Source: HGW-17 sp964516435
GTDB lineage: Bacteria; Myxococcota_A; Polyangia; HGW-17
Assembly (NCBI GenBank): GCA_964516435.1
Contig: CAZEZP010000032.1
Span: 1 to 26,055, forward strand
Reading direction: 5' to 3'
DNA length: 26,055 nucleotides
Made by a program: the position numbers and the translations under genes. Below, in pieces: positions 1 to 6,981 of the stretch; the first letter of the stretch is position 1; each line of letters starts with the position of its first letter. The notes beneath the pieces are model-generated. The model had not been told where the DNA came from and did no database searches. It worked only from the letters and a program-made list of their open reading frames with translations.

Positions 1-48
1 CTCAGGACTCCGCAGGACGCCGCCCCCGACGCCCCACAGGGTGGCCCG

Positions 49-1713
49 GTGAGTGAGCGCACCGCCGCCTCGGGCGAGCACGCGAAGCTCGATCCGGTGG
101 AGTGCCCGCACTGCGGCGAGCCGCACCCCGCGACCTACTCACACTGCCCGCGCACCGGTCGGCCGCTGCAGACGGGGCCCGCGCTCGTGGGACGCGTGAT
201 CGCGGGTCGCTACAAGGTGACCGGCATCCTCGGCGAGGGAGGGATGGGCGCGGTCTACATCGCCGAGCACCTCCTCTTGGGCCGCAAGGTCGCGCTCAAG
301 CGCCTCCACCCGGAGCTCGCGGGCGACGAGAAGGCTGTCGCCCGGTTCCAGCGCGAGGCGCGCGCCGCCGCGGCCACCGGCCACGAGCACATCGTCGAGG
401 TGCTCGATCTCGGCTACGCGGAGGATGGCGCGCCCTACCTCGTCATGGAGTACCTCCGCGGCTCGTCGCTCGCGCAAGTGCTCAAGCAGGAGGGGCGCCT
501 CCCGGCGGCCCGCGTGACTCACATCCTCGGGCAAGTGCTGGCCGCGCTCGCCGCAGTGCACGCGCAGCAGATCGTCCACCGGGACCTCAAGCCGGACAAC
601 GTCTTCCTGACCCGCCGCGTAGGCGTCGCGGACTACGTGAAGGTGCTCGACTTCGGCATCTCCAAGATGAAGCACGAAGACGGCGCGCCGAACGACTTGA
701 CGCGCACCGGCGTCACGATGGGCACGCCGTTTTACATGAGCCCGGAGCAGGCCCGCGGCGTGGGGTCGCAGATCGGCCCGGCCACCGACATCTATGCGCT
801 CGGCGTCATCGTTTACCAGATGCTTTCCGGGCACCTGCCCATCGATGCCGAGAGCGTCACGCAGGTGCTGCTCAAGCACATCACCGATCCGCCGGTGCCC
901 ATCTTCGAGTACCTGCCGGCATTTCCTCCTCCCCTGTGGGACGTCATCGCGCGCGCGCTGGACAAGAGCATCGAGAACCGGCCGCCCTCCGCCAGCGCCT
1001 TCCACCAGATGTTCGTGGAGGCCGCGAGCCTGATTCCCTCCCACATCACCGCGGTAGGCATGGTCTCCCCCGTGCCGGCGCGCAGCACCCAGCCGGGACT
1101 CTCCTCGTCGGCCGTCAAGACGTCCATGACGGGAGAGCAGGTCATCGCTGTTTCCGGGCGCTCGCCCGCCGTATGGGTGGCCGTCGTGGCCGTCGTGGCC
1201 GTCGTCCTGGGTGGCGTGTGGTGGTTCTTCCTGCGCGGGGGGGAAACGAAGGAGGCTCAGGATGTCGTGGCGGCGGCGGGCGAGATGCAGGCCGGCGGGA
1301 TGCCTGCGGATGCGATGCCCGAAGAGGCCATGCCCGAAGAGGCCATGCCTGCGGATGCGATGCCCGCGGATGCCATGCCGGCCGACGAGATGCCTGCGCC
1401 CCGGATGGTCCAGGTGCGCATCCAGTCGGCCCGGCCGGGGCTGGCGTTTGGCCTGCGCATCGGGGACGAACCGGAAATCGAGGCCCGCACGCCGTTCGAG
1501 ATCCAGGTGCCCGAGGGGCGGCGTGTGTGGGTGACGCCCAGGGATGCCCGCTACCCGCAGAAGGTCCTCACGCCCGTCGCGGATGTCGCCGTCGACCTGC
1601 AGCCGGCGTCCGGGCCCGAGCCCACCATGAAGCCCGTTTCCCCGATGCCGGCGCCGGTCATGAATTCGGGTGGCATGTCCGTCGGGGAAGACACCGTCAA
1701 GATCATGTTCTAG
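49..1713 (+). CDS. PknB-type Ser/Thr protein kinase, membrane-anchored
   Basis: Predicted to phosphorylate Ser/Thr residues of cytoplasmic targets. A short Cys cluster (C19, C22, C33) precedes the kinase domain at about 55-320. That domain has the Gly loop GEGGMGAVY, Lys84, HRDLKPDN with Asp179, DFG with Asp201, and the SPEQARG activation-loop end, so it looks catalytically complete. One membrane segment (about 375-395) follows, then six 5-residue Met-Pro-Ala/Glu repeats (418-447) and a PEGA-like beta-rich tail, presumably periplasmic. The GTG start at 49 has AGGG at 38-41, but the frame is open to the window edge, so an earlier start is possible. A TGA at 50-52 in another frame could end an upstream gene. 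Leucine codons change sharply near base 800 (see findings). The TPR-PEGA gene downstream is a typical companion in such genomes. Confidence 0.93.
   Translation: MSERTAASGEHAKLDPVECPHCGEPHPATYSHCPRTGRPLQTGPALVGRVIAGRYKVTGILGEGGMGAVYIAEHLLLGRKVALKRLHPELAGDEKAVARFQREARAAAATGHEHIVEVLDLGYAEDGAPYLVMEYLRGSSLAQVLKQEGRLPAARVTHILGQVLAALAAVHAQQIVHRDLKPDNVFLTRRVGVADYVKVLDFGISKMKHEDGAPNDLTRTGVTMGTPFYMSPEQARGVGSQIGPATDIYALGVIVYQMLSGHLPIDAESVTQVLLKHITDPPVPIFEYLPAFPPPLWDVIARALDKSIENRPPSASAFHQMFVEAASLIPSHITAVGMVSPVPARSTQPGLSSSAVKTSMTGEQVIAVSGRSPAVWVAVVAVVAVVLGGVWWFFLRGGETKEAQDVVAAAGEMQAGGMPADAMPEEAMPEEAMPADAMPADAMPADEMPAPRMVQVRIQSARPGLAFGLRIGDEPEIEARTPFEIQVPEGRRVWVTPRDARYPQKVLTPVADVAVDLQPASGPEPTMKPVSPMPAPVMNSGGMSVGEDTVKIMF
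1300..1389 (+). repeat. Six tandem 15-bp coding repeats
   Basis: Six in-frame 15-bp units each encode Met-Pro plus three Ala/Asp/Glu residues. Units 1 and 4 are identical to each other, and units 2 and 3 are identical to each other, which points to recent slippage or duplication. They make an acidic, Met-Pro-rich stalk just outside the predicted membrane segment of the kinase. A smaller repeat, three copies of a 9-bp unit at 1177-1203, encodes part of that membrane segment. Confidence 0.9.
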
Positions 1714-1765
1714 CATTTCGCACCCTGATTTCTTCCACCGTGCCTGCCGTCGGTGCAATGAATTG

Positions 1766-1794
1766 TTGCCGATGGGCGTAAGCAATGCTAAAAA
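1766..1794 (+). promoter_or_regulatory. Possible sigma70-type promoter for the TPR-PEGA gene
   Basis: TTGCCG at 1766-1771 and TAAAAA at 1789-1794 are separated by exactly 17 bases, in the relatively AT-rich gap after the kinase stop. A transcript would start near 1801, about 28 bases before the ATG at 1829. Each hexamer matches the consensus at four of six positions. If real, the PEGA gene need not depend on read-through from the kinase. Confidence 0.33.
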
Positions 1795-1828
1795 CGAGCG
1801 GTCGTAATTTCTGCGCATGAGGTCATCC

Positions 1829-2878
1829 ATGTCGATTCAACGCTTGCTCCTGTTGTCTGTATTGGCTCTTGGTTTTGCGTTTTCCCGGCCGGCTCTGGCC
1901 CAGGTGAAAAACAAGGAAAAGGCCCGCGCCCACTACGAGGCCGGCGAAAAATACTATCAGAAGGCCGAGTTCCGGAAAGCGCTGGACGAGTACCTGAAGG
2001 TCCTGGACTACATCGAGACCGACTCCATTCCCGATATGTATTTCAATATCGCTCAGTGCCACCGGCAACTGGGGGAAGTGGAAAAGGCGCTCTTCTACTA
2101 CCGTCTCTTCATGAGCAAGAGCCCCACGTCCCCGCTTCGCCCGGAGGTGGAAAAGCACATCGCGGCGCTGGAGGCCGAGCGCAGGAAGACGACCAAGCCG
2201 AAAGGCAAGGTCACGATCATGACCGAGCCACCGGGCGCCACGATCCTCATCGACACCTTCGAGGGACCGGGGGTCGGCCAGACGCCCAAGGTGGTGGATG
2301 TGGAGGAAGGCACGCACATCCTGGTGCTGCGTCTGGAAGGCTACAAGGATCTCACGCATCAACTGGTGGTGGAGCCCGACAAGATGGTGGTCGTGCAGCA
2401 GACGCTCGTGCCGCTTTCGGGAACGCCCAATGTCCAGACGCAGGATGCCAGGAGCCTTCTGGCGCCGGACAAGCAGCCCGATCCCGGCAAGGACAGGAAT
2501 GCCGGTACGCCGGGCGGCACCGTTCCCGTTCCGGCTCCGCCGGCGCCCCAGCCGTTCTATGGCACCTGGTGGTTCTGGACGGGCGTGGGCGCCACCACGG
2601 TGTTCACGATTGCCACCGTCGCCTTCGGTGTGCGCACGCTGTCCTTCCATGACGACTGGGAAAAATCCGGCTATCAGGACACCGACGCCAGGGACAGCGG
2701 GGAACTGTCCCGCACGCTGACGGACGTGTTCCTCGTGGGCGCGCTCGTGTCCGCGGGATTGACGGCGTGGGGCGTGCTCACGCACGATCCGGCTCCGGCG
2801 GCCCAGCCCAAGAGCGCGTCCCTGCTGCCTTCGTGCGGCGCTTCTGGCTGCGGGCTCGTCTTTTCCCTTTCCTTCTGA
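1829..2878 (+). CDS. Exported TPR-PEGA domain protein
   Basis: Exported protein of 349 aa, probably anchored in the cell envelope. It has a signal peptide ending Ala-Leu-Ala before Gln25, TPR-like helices at about 30-110 and a PEGA domain at about 128-200 (the TEPPGATILID motif followed by EGTH and EGYKD). A Pro-rich linker and two hydrophobic segments near 240-262 and 285-305 follow. PEGA domains are beta-sandwich modules thought to bind surface components; no enzymatic motif is visible. The ATG at 1829 is preferred over the in-frame ATG at 1817 because GAGGT at 1819-1823 sits five bases before it. It follows the kinase by 115 bases, and the pair may act together, though that is inferred only from position and from the kinase's own PEGA-like tail. 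Confidence 0.85.
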   Translation: MSIQRLLLLSVLALGFAFSRPALAQVKNKEKARAHYEAGEKYYQKAEFRKALDEYLKVLDYIETDSIPDMYFNIAQCHRQLGEVEKALFYYRLFMSKSPTSPLRPEVEKHIAALEAERRKTTKPKGKVTIMTEPPGATILIDTFEGPGVGQTPKVVDVEEGTHILVLRLEGYKDLTHQLVVEPDKMVVVQQTLVPLSGTPNVQTQDARSLLAPDKQPDPGKDRNAGTPGGTVPVPAPPAPQPFYGTWWFWTGVGATTVFTIATVAFGVRTLSFHDDWEKSGYQDTDARDSGELSRTLTDVFLVGALVSAGLTAWGVLTHDPAPAAQPKSASLLPSCGASGCGLVFSLSF

Positions 2879-2925
2879 TTCCTTCCCTTCCCGTTTCTTC
2901 CGGTTCTTTCGTCCTGTTTTTTTCG
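2861..2925 (+). other. Pyrimidine-rich tract after the PEGA gene
   Basis: About 58 of 65 bases are C or T, spanning the stop codon at 2876-2878 and ending in seven Ts. No convincing hairpin precedes the T run, so this is not a clear intrinsic terminator. A C-rich, G-poor transcript of this sort could serve Rho-dependent termination before the converging lipoprotein gene; that role is inference. Confidence 0.3.
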
Positions 2926-2992
2926 CAACGCGGCGGGAACGTCAACCGCGACATTCCCCATGGGGGATGGATGCATCCTCTGTGCATGGCCG

Positions 2993-3021
2993 GGGTGGAA
3001 TGCGAACCGGGTGGAATGCGA
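2993..3021. repeat. 13-bp direct repeat in a convergent gap
   Basis: GGGTGGAATGCGA occurs at 2993-3005 and again at 3009-3021, a 16-bp period, between two genes that converge. Two short perfect palindromes lie just to the left (CCCCATGGGG, then GGATGCATCC). Nothing else is recognised in the 170-base gap 2879-3048, and the function of the repeat is unknown. Confidence 0.75.
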
Positions 3022-3048
3022 CCGCAGCGAGCGGGAGGGGGTCCGCGT

Positions 3049-4278
3049 TCAGAAAGCGTACTGCAATTGATAGGTGGCACAGGTGCCGGGACCCGAAACA
3101 AACGTCACCCGGTAATAGAACCGGCCGGAATCGGTGGATGACCCCAGTGCGTCGGGGTCCAGTTCCACGTACTCGTCGGTGGTGCCGGCGTTGCGGCTGC
3201 AGCAGCCGTTGAGACCGTCGAAGGTGGCTGGAACACCGGCGGTGCAGCCCACGCTGGAACTGCGCCCCGGGTCGTAGTAGACGCAGAGATCATAGTCGTG
3301 CCCCGCGGGCACCACCAGCCGGGCCCGGATGTCCATGAGCCCGAAATAGTCATCCGAACAGTAGGACGTGAACCAGTCCTCGGTGTCCTCGTCGGGGAAG
3401 AGCGCCTGAAAGGAACTGAAGAAGGAATCCTGGGTGTCGGAGAAACTGCCCAGCTCCCGGGCCGTGGCACGCGTGTCGGCCGTGGTGAGCGTGCAGGCCA
3501 TGGAAGTGCCAGAAGCGCACTGCCACGTGCCCTCGGAGCAGGCACACGAGGAATTCACGGCGTGTGGCAGGGCGCCGCAGAACCCGCATTCGTTGAAACC
3601 GGGATCGTCACAGTCGAGCGTGTCGGGTGTGGCGCAGATCCAGGTGCCGCAGGTGCCGCAGGCGGTGCCGGGAACGGCCGGCAGGGAAGCGCAGCCGCCG
3701 CAGGCGTTGGTGTCCGTGGCCGGGCAGGTCACGTCGTTGGCGCCGTTGCAGGTCCAGACGGCCGTCGTGCCGCAGCCGCAGGGCGTGCCCGGCTGGTGGG
3801 AGAGCGGCGTGCAGCCGCCGCAGGCGTTAGGGTCCGGGTTCTCGCAGGTGACGCTGTTGCCGTCCGGATTGCAGCGCCAGGTGCCGCAGGTGCCACAGGC
3901 CGATCCCGGCGCGCCTTCCAGAGCCGCGCAGCCACCGCAGAGGTTGGCGCCGGGATCCTGGCACGTGACGTGGTCGGTTCCATCGCAGACGATGATGCCG
4001 CAGGACCCGCAGGCGGTTCCCGGGGCCTGTCCCAGGGGGGAGCAGCCGCCGCATTCGTTGGTCTCCACCACCCGGCAGACCACAGCATCGGGCCCGTCGC
4101 ATTCATAGGTGCTGCAGGCGCCGCAGGAAGAACCCGGGGCGTGCGGCAGGGGCGATTTTCCGCCGCAGGCGTTGGCGGGCGTAGAGGAACTGCCCGAGGC
4201 ACAGCCGAAAATGGAAAGGACGAAGAAAAAACCAGTTGCGACAATGAATTTTCCAGGCTTGACGGATCCCTTGCGCAT
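3049..4278 (-). CDS. Cys-rich repeat lipoprotein with PPC-like C-terminal domain
   Basis: Predicted secreted lipoprotein of 409 aa. The signal ends at Ile-Phe-Gly-Cys26, an acceptable lipobox. Residues 36 to about 265 hold six repeats of about 38 residues with the pattern CGGC, PL, PGxxCGxCG, then two further Cys. The first repeat has Lys in place of the third Cys (CGGK), and the sixth is degenerate. The C-terminal ~140 residues (EDTEDWF, then VPAGHDYDLCVYYD) resemble the beta-sandwich pre-peptidase C-terminal (PPC) fold, without a peptidase attached. The start is fixed by GGAGGAGG just upstream. It begins 11 bases after the glgA stop, so the two are probably co-transcribed, although no functional link is obvious. 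The binding partner is unknown; an adhesive or structural surface role is a guess. Confidence 0.88.
   Translation of the reverse strand: MRKGSVKPGKFIVATGFFFVLSIFGCASGSSSTPANACGGKSPLPHAPGSSCGACSTYECDGPDAVVCRVVETNECGGCSPLGQAPGTACGSCGIIVCDGTDHVTCQDPGANLCGGCAALEGAPGSACGTCGTWRCNPDGNSVTCENPDPNACGGCTPLSHQPGTPCGCGTTAVWTCNGANDVTCPATDTNACGGCASLPAVPGTACGTCGTWICATPDTLDCDDPGFNECGFCGALPHAVNSSCACSEGTWQCASGTSMACTLTTADTRATARELGSFSDTQDSFFSSFQALFPDEDTEDWFTSYCSDDYFGLMDIRARLVVPAGHDYDLCVYYDPGRSSSVGCTAGVPATFDGLNGCCSRNAGTTDEYVELDPDALGSSTDSGRFYYRVTFVSGPGTCATYQLQYAF
3493..4173 (-). repeat. Six ~114-bp coding repeats (Cys-rich modules)
   Basis: Near-identical stretches such as GCAGCCGCCGCAGGCGTT recur at 3691, 3811, 3928 and 4042 (plus-strand reading), a spacing of 114-120 bases. 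They encode the repeated CGGC modules of the lipoprotein. The central copies are the most alike, and the outer ones have drifted. Confidence 0.88.
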
Positions 4279-4289
4279 GCCTCCTCCGC

Positions 4290-5756
4290 TCAGAACTGCA
4301 TCGCGCGCAGTTGGATCGCACGCTCGTACAAGTCCAGATAGCGCCGGGCCACCTGGTTCCAGCCGAAATCGCGCCGCATGGCCCGGGCCCGCATGGCCCG
4401 GATGTGATCCGGCCGGTAGCGGAACGCATCCAGGGCCCAGGAGACGGTGCCCACGATGGCATCCGCCGTGAGGTCCCAGAACTTGAAGCCGGTTCCCTCG
4501 CCCGTACCCGGGTCGTACTGGTCCACGGTGTCGTCGAGGCCGCCAGTGGCCCGCACGATGGGCAGGGTGCCATAGCGCAGGCTGTACATCTGGTTCAGTC
4601 CGCAGGGTTCGTAGCGGCTGGGCATCAGATAGAGATCCGCGCCGGCTTCCACCCGGTGGGCCAGGCGATTGTTGAACTGCACGATGCAGCGGTAGTTCCA
4701 GGGATAGGAATGCTGCATGCTCGAATAATAGTGTTCTGCCCAGGATTCGCCCGAACCCACCAGAATGAATTGCAACGGCAATTGCAATAGGCGGGGGAGT
4801 GCCTCGGCCAGCACGTCGATGCCCTTCTGCCATGCAAAGCGCGTCACCATGCCCACGAGCGGCGTTTCGGAGACGGGCGGAAGGCCCAATTCACGCTGCA
4901 GGGCTTCCTTGCAGCGCGCCTTGCCGGTGAGATCGTCCACGGAGAAATGCGCATCGATGTGGGGATCCGTGGCGGGATTCCACTCCTCCTCGTCGATTCC
5001 GTTGAGGATGCCATGGAGGACGCCCGCGCGCTCCCTCAGGACGCCGTCGAGCCCCTCGCCGAGGAAAGGACCCTGGATCTCGCGGGCGTACGAGGGCGAG
5101 ACCGTGGTGATGACGGTGGATTGCTTGACGGCCCCCTTGAGCAGGTTCACGGAGTCCCAGTATTCGTAGTCCAGGAAGGTGAACAGTTCCCAGGGAAGGC
5201 CGGTCACGCCGAAGGCGTCCGCAGGAAACCGGCCCTGGTAGCCCAGGTTGTGGATGGTGAACACGCTGGCGGCGCGTCCCAGGGGGGAGTGGCGCTCCAC
5301 GGTGTTGAGATAGCCGGGCACCAGGCCGGTCTGCCAGTCGTTGGCATGGATGACGTCGGGATGCCAGCCGAGCGCCTTGCACAGTTGCAGCGCCCCGCGG
5401 GAGAGCACGGTGAAGCGCAGCAGGTTGTCGCCGTAGGCGCCCTCGGGCGTTCCATAGAGACCCTCGCGGTCGAAGAGCGCATCGTGCTCGAGGAAATACA
5501 CCGGCACGTCGCTGCGGGGGAGGAATGCGCGCCGCACGGCGCACCAGCGTTCGCCGGCGCCGGTTGGAACTCCCAGCGATATCTGCAGATCTTCCAGGCC
5601 GTTGCGGTCCACGCAGCGGTACAGGGGCATGACGACGCGCACGTCGTGCCCGAAGGAAGCGATGACGCGGGGCAAGACGCCCAGCACGTCCCCGAGTCCT
5701 CCGGTCATGGCAAAGGGTCGGACTTCGGAGGAGACGAAAAGGATGCGTTTTTTCAT
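4290..5756 (-). CDS. glgA: Glycogen (starch) synthase, GT5 family
   Basis: Transfers glucose from a nucleotide sugar, normally ADP-glucose in bacteria, to the non-reducing end of an alpha-1,4-glucan. At 488 aa it matches the family length. It has the N-terminal FVSSEV strand and TGGLGDVLG loop, HANDWQ near 145, and the C-terminal GT-B signature PSRYEPCGLNQ followed by GTLPIVRATGGLDDTV. Residue 17 is Met where the family's KxGGL loop normally has Lys, a residue tied to ADP-glucose binding. The ATG at 5756 starts directly at the first beta strand and has no Shine-Dalgarno sequence; a TACAAT box six bases upstream suggests a leaderless mRNA. It diverges from the comF-like gene and precedes the Cys-rich lipoprotein by 11 bases. 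No other glycogen genes lie in the window. Confidence 0.96.
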   Translation of the reverse strand: MKKRILFVSSEVRPFAMTGGLGDVLGVLPRVIASFGHDVRVVMPLYRCVDRNGLEDLQISLGVPTGAGERWCAVRRAFLPRSDVPVYFLEHDALFDREGLYGTPEGAYGDNLLRFTVLSRGALQLCKALGWHPDVIHANDWQTGLVPGYLNTVERHSPLGRAASVFTIHNLGYQGRFPADAFGVTGLPWELFTFLDYEYWDSVNLLKGAVKQSTVITTVSPSYAREIQGPFLGEGLDGVLRERAGVLHGILNGIDEEEWNPATDPHIDAHFSVDDLTGKARCKEALQRELGLPPVSETPLVGMVTRFAWQKGIDVLAEALPRLLQLPLQFILVGSGESWAEHYYSSMQHSYPWNYRCIVQFNNRLAHRVEAGADLYLMPSRYEPCGLNQMYSLRYGTLPIVRATGGLDDTVDQYDPGTGEGTGFKFWDLTADAIVGTVSWALDAFRYRPDHIRAMRARAMRRDFGWNQVARRYLDLYERAIQLRAMQF

Positions 5757-5762
5757 GCGGCG

Positions 5763-5791
5763 ATTGTAGAGGGAATGCCTTTTCCATGCAA
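5763..5791 (-). promoter_or_regulatory. Predicted glgA promoter giving a leaderless transcript
   Basis: On the minus strand, TTGCAT (5791-5786) and TACAAT (5768-5763) are 17 bases apart. Exactly six bases separate the -10 box from the A of the glgA ATG, so +1 would fall on the start codon itself. The -10 box matches five of six consensus positions, the -35 box three. The lack of any ribosome-binding site upstream of glgA fits this arrangement. Confidence 0.45.
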
Positions 5792-5827
5792 CAGCCGGCT
5801 TCGGTTTCCGAGAATGGAGGCATGGGG

Positions 5828-6499
5828 ATGGACTGGCTGCGCATCTTTTTCGATCCCGCATGCCCTGCCTGCGCCCGGCCCGTGGCGGGGGCGGGTGTTT
5901 TCTGCACCGCTTGCGCGCAGGCCCAGCAGACGCTCGCTCCTCCGTATTGCCGTTCGTGCGGCATTCCGGTACGGCAGGGCGGTTTCTGCGGCCGCTGCCT
6001 GCAGGATCCGCCGCCGTTTGCGGCCGCAGTCTCGGCGCTGCCATTCGAGGGGCCGGTGGCGCATGCGATCCGGCGCGGCAAGTATGGCCCCGTGCCCTGG
6101 GTCTTCGGCCGTCTGGGAAAGTTGCTGGCGCCGCTGCTTCTGGCGGCGGGCCCCGGCTGGGTGGTTCCCGTGCCCTGCACGCCGGCGGCCTGGAAAAAGC
6201 GGGGCTTTTCGCCTGTGATGCAGATGTGCCGGGCCGCCTGCCGCGAACTTCCCGCCCGTGATTGGCCGCTTTCGCCCGTGCTGTTGCGGAGGGATGGCCG
6301 GGGGCCCCAGGCCTTCCTGCGGGGCGAGGAGCGCCGGCATCTTTCCTGCTCGGAGTTTTCGATGCGAACTTCCGTGGCGGGGCAGCGCGTGCTGCTGGTG
6401 GACGACGTGATGACCACGGGGGCCACCGCCCGCGCGGCCGCCCGGGCACTGCAGAATGCCGCCGAGGTGGTGGTGGTCGCCCTGTGCCGCACCCTGTAG
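5828..6499 (+). CDS. comF: ComF-family phosphoribosyltransferase-like protein
   Basis: A 223-aa cytoplasmic protein of the ComF/GntX type. The N-terminal part carries two Cys-pair zinc-ribbon motifs (CPAC with CTAC, then CRSC with CGRC). The C-terminal part is a type I phosphoribosyltransferase fold with the PRPP-binding stretch VLLVDDVMTTGATA. Members are linked to DNA uptake in some bacteria, but the enzymatic substrate is not established. The ATG at 5828 is chosen because GGAGG at 5816-5820 is seven bases upstream; the ATG at 5822 would be only one base away. It is divergent from glgA and converges with the TauE/SafE gene. No other competence gene is nearby, so a role in DNA uptake here is uncertain. 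Confidence 0.9.
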   Translation: MDWLRIFFDPACPACARPVAGAGVFCTACAQAQQTLAPPYCRSCGIPVRQGGFCGRCLQDPPPFAAAVSALPFEGPVAHAIRRGKYGPVPWVFGRLGKLLAPLLLAAGPGWVVPVPCTPAAWKKRGFSPVMQMCRAACRELPARDWPLSPVLLRRDGRGPQAFLRGEERRHLSCSEFSMRTSVAGQRVLLVDDVMTTGATARAAARALQNAAEVVVVALCRTL

Positions 6500-6573
6500 C
6501 GTTTTTACCTTGATTCCCGTTTTGCCTCCGGCCGTCGGGCGGCAGAGGGAAACGGCGCCCAGGAAGGCGGACG

Positions 6574-6939
6574 TCACTTCACCAGCATGCGGATGGAAAC
6601 GAGCATCAGGAATACGGCGAAAATCCTGCGCAGGATTTGCGGATCCAGTTTCACGGCCAGTTTGGCGCCGGCAAGTCCGCCGATGAAGAAGAACGCGGCG
6701 ATGATGGCAGCGGCCTTCATGTCCACGAATCCCTTGCGGTAGTATTCCAGCGCCGCCATGAGGCCGACAGGCGGCACCATCAGCATCAGCGTGGTGCCCT
6801 GGGCCAGTTTCTGGTCAAACCCGAACACGTGTACCAGCAGGGGAATGATGAGGATCGCGCCGCCAATGCCCAGCAGTCCGCTGGCGGTGCCGGCAAAGAG
6901 TCCCACGAGGAGGTAACCGATGACATGGAAAGGGGTCAT
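6574..6939 (-). CDS. Half-size TauE/SafE family membrane protein
   Basis: A 121-aa inner-membrane protein with about four hydrophobic segments and the family's N-terminal signature GLLGIGGAILIIPLL, followed by AQGTTLMLMVPP. TauE/SafE (DUF81) proteins are proposed exporters or permeases for sulfonates, sulfite and related anions. Most have two such halves and about 250 residues. This gene encodes a single half with a clean stop, so it either works as a dimer or is a remnant; short members exist. It lies 39 bases downstream of the SpoIID-domain gene, beyond an AT-rich stretch with a TATAAT box, so it may have its own promoter. No strong Shine-Dalgarno sequence precedes the ATG. The substrate cannot be inferred. 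Confidence 0.86.
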   Translation of the reverse strand: MTPFHVIGYLLVGLFAGTASGLLGIGGAILIIPLLVHVFGFDQKLAQGTTLMLMVPPVGLMAALEYYRKGFVDMKAAAIIAAFFFIGGLAGAKLAVKLDPQILRRIFAVFLMLVSIRMLVK

Positions 6940-6952
6940 GTTTCAACTCATT

Positions 6953-6981
6953 ATTATAATGAAGTTGCGAAAAAGCAATTA
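6953..6981 (-). promoter_or_regulatory. Possible promoter upstream of the TauE/SafE gene
   Basis: A perfect TATAAT reads on the minus strand at 6958-6953, within an AT-rich island that stands out from the GC-rich surroundings. The matching -35 region (TAATTG at 6981-6976, 17-base spacing) is weak and overlaps the stop codon of the preceding gene. The implied leader is only about seven bases. Because ATTATAAT is palindromic, the box also reads on the plus strand, where no gene would use it. Confidence 0.3.

Noticed and set aside
2..52. Possible end of an upstream gene, with TGA at 50-52 overlapping the kinase GTG start
   Set aside because: Only 16 codons are visible and they show no recognisable sequence. 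The kinase frame is also open across this stretch, so neither reading can be preferred.
102..1781. Long overlapping open frames within the kinase gene on both strands
   Set aside because: They are Arg/Gly/His-rich with no domain signal and lie over a gene with clear catalytic motifs. They are a by-product of GC-rich codon use.
6516..6545. Hairpin after comF as an intrinsic terminator
   Set aside because: An imperfect stem with one mismatch forms around the GGCCG core, but no T run follows on either strand.
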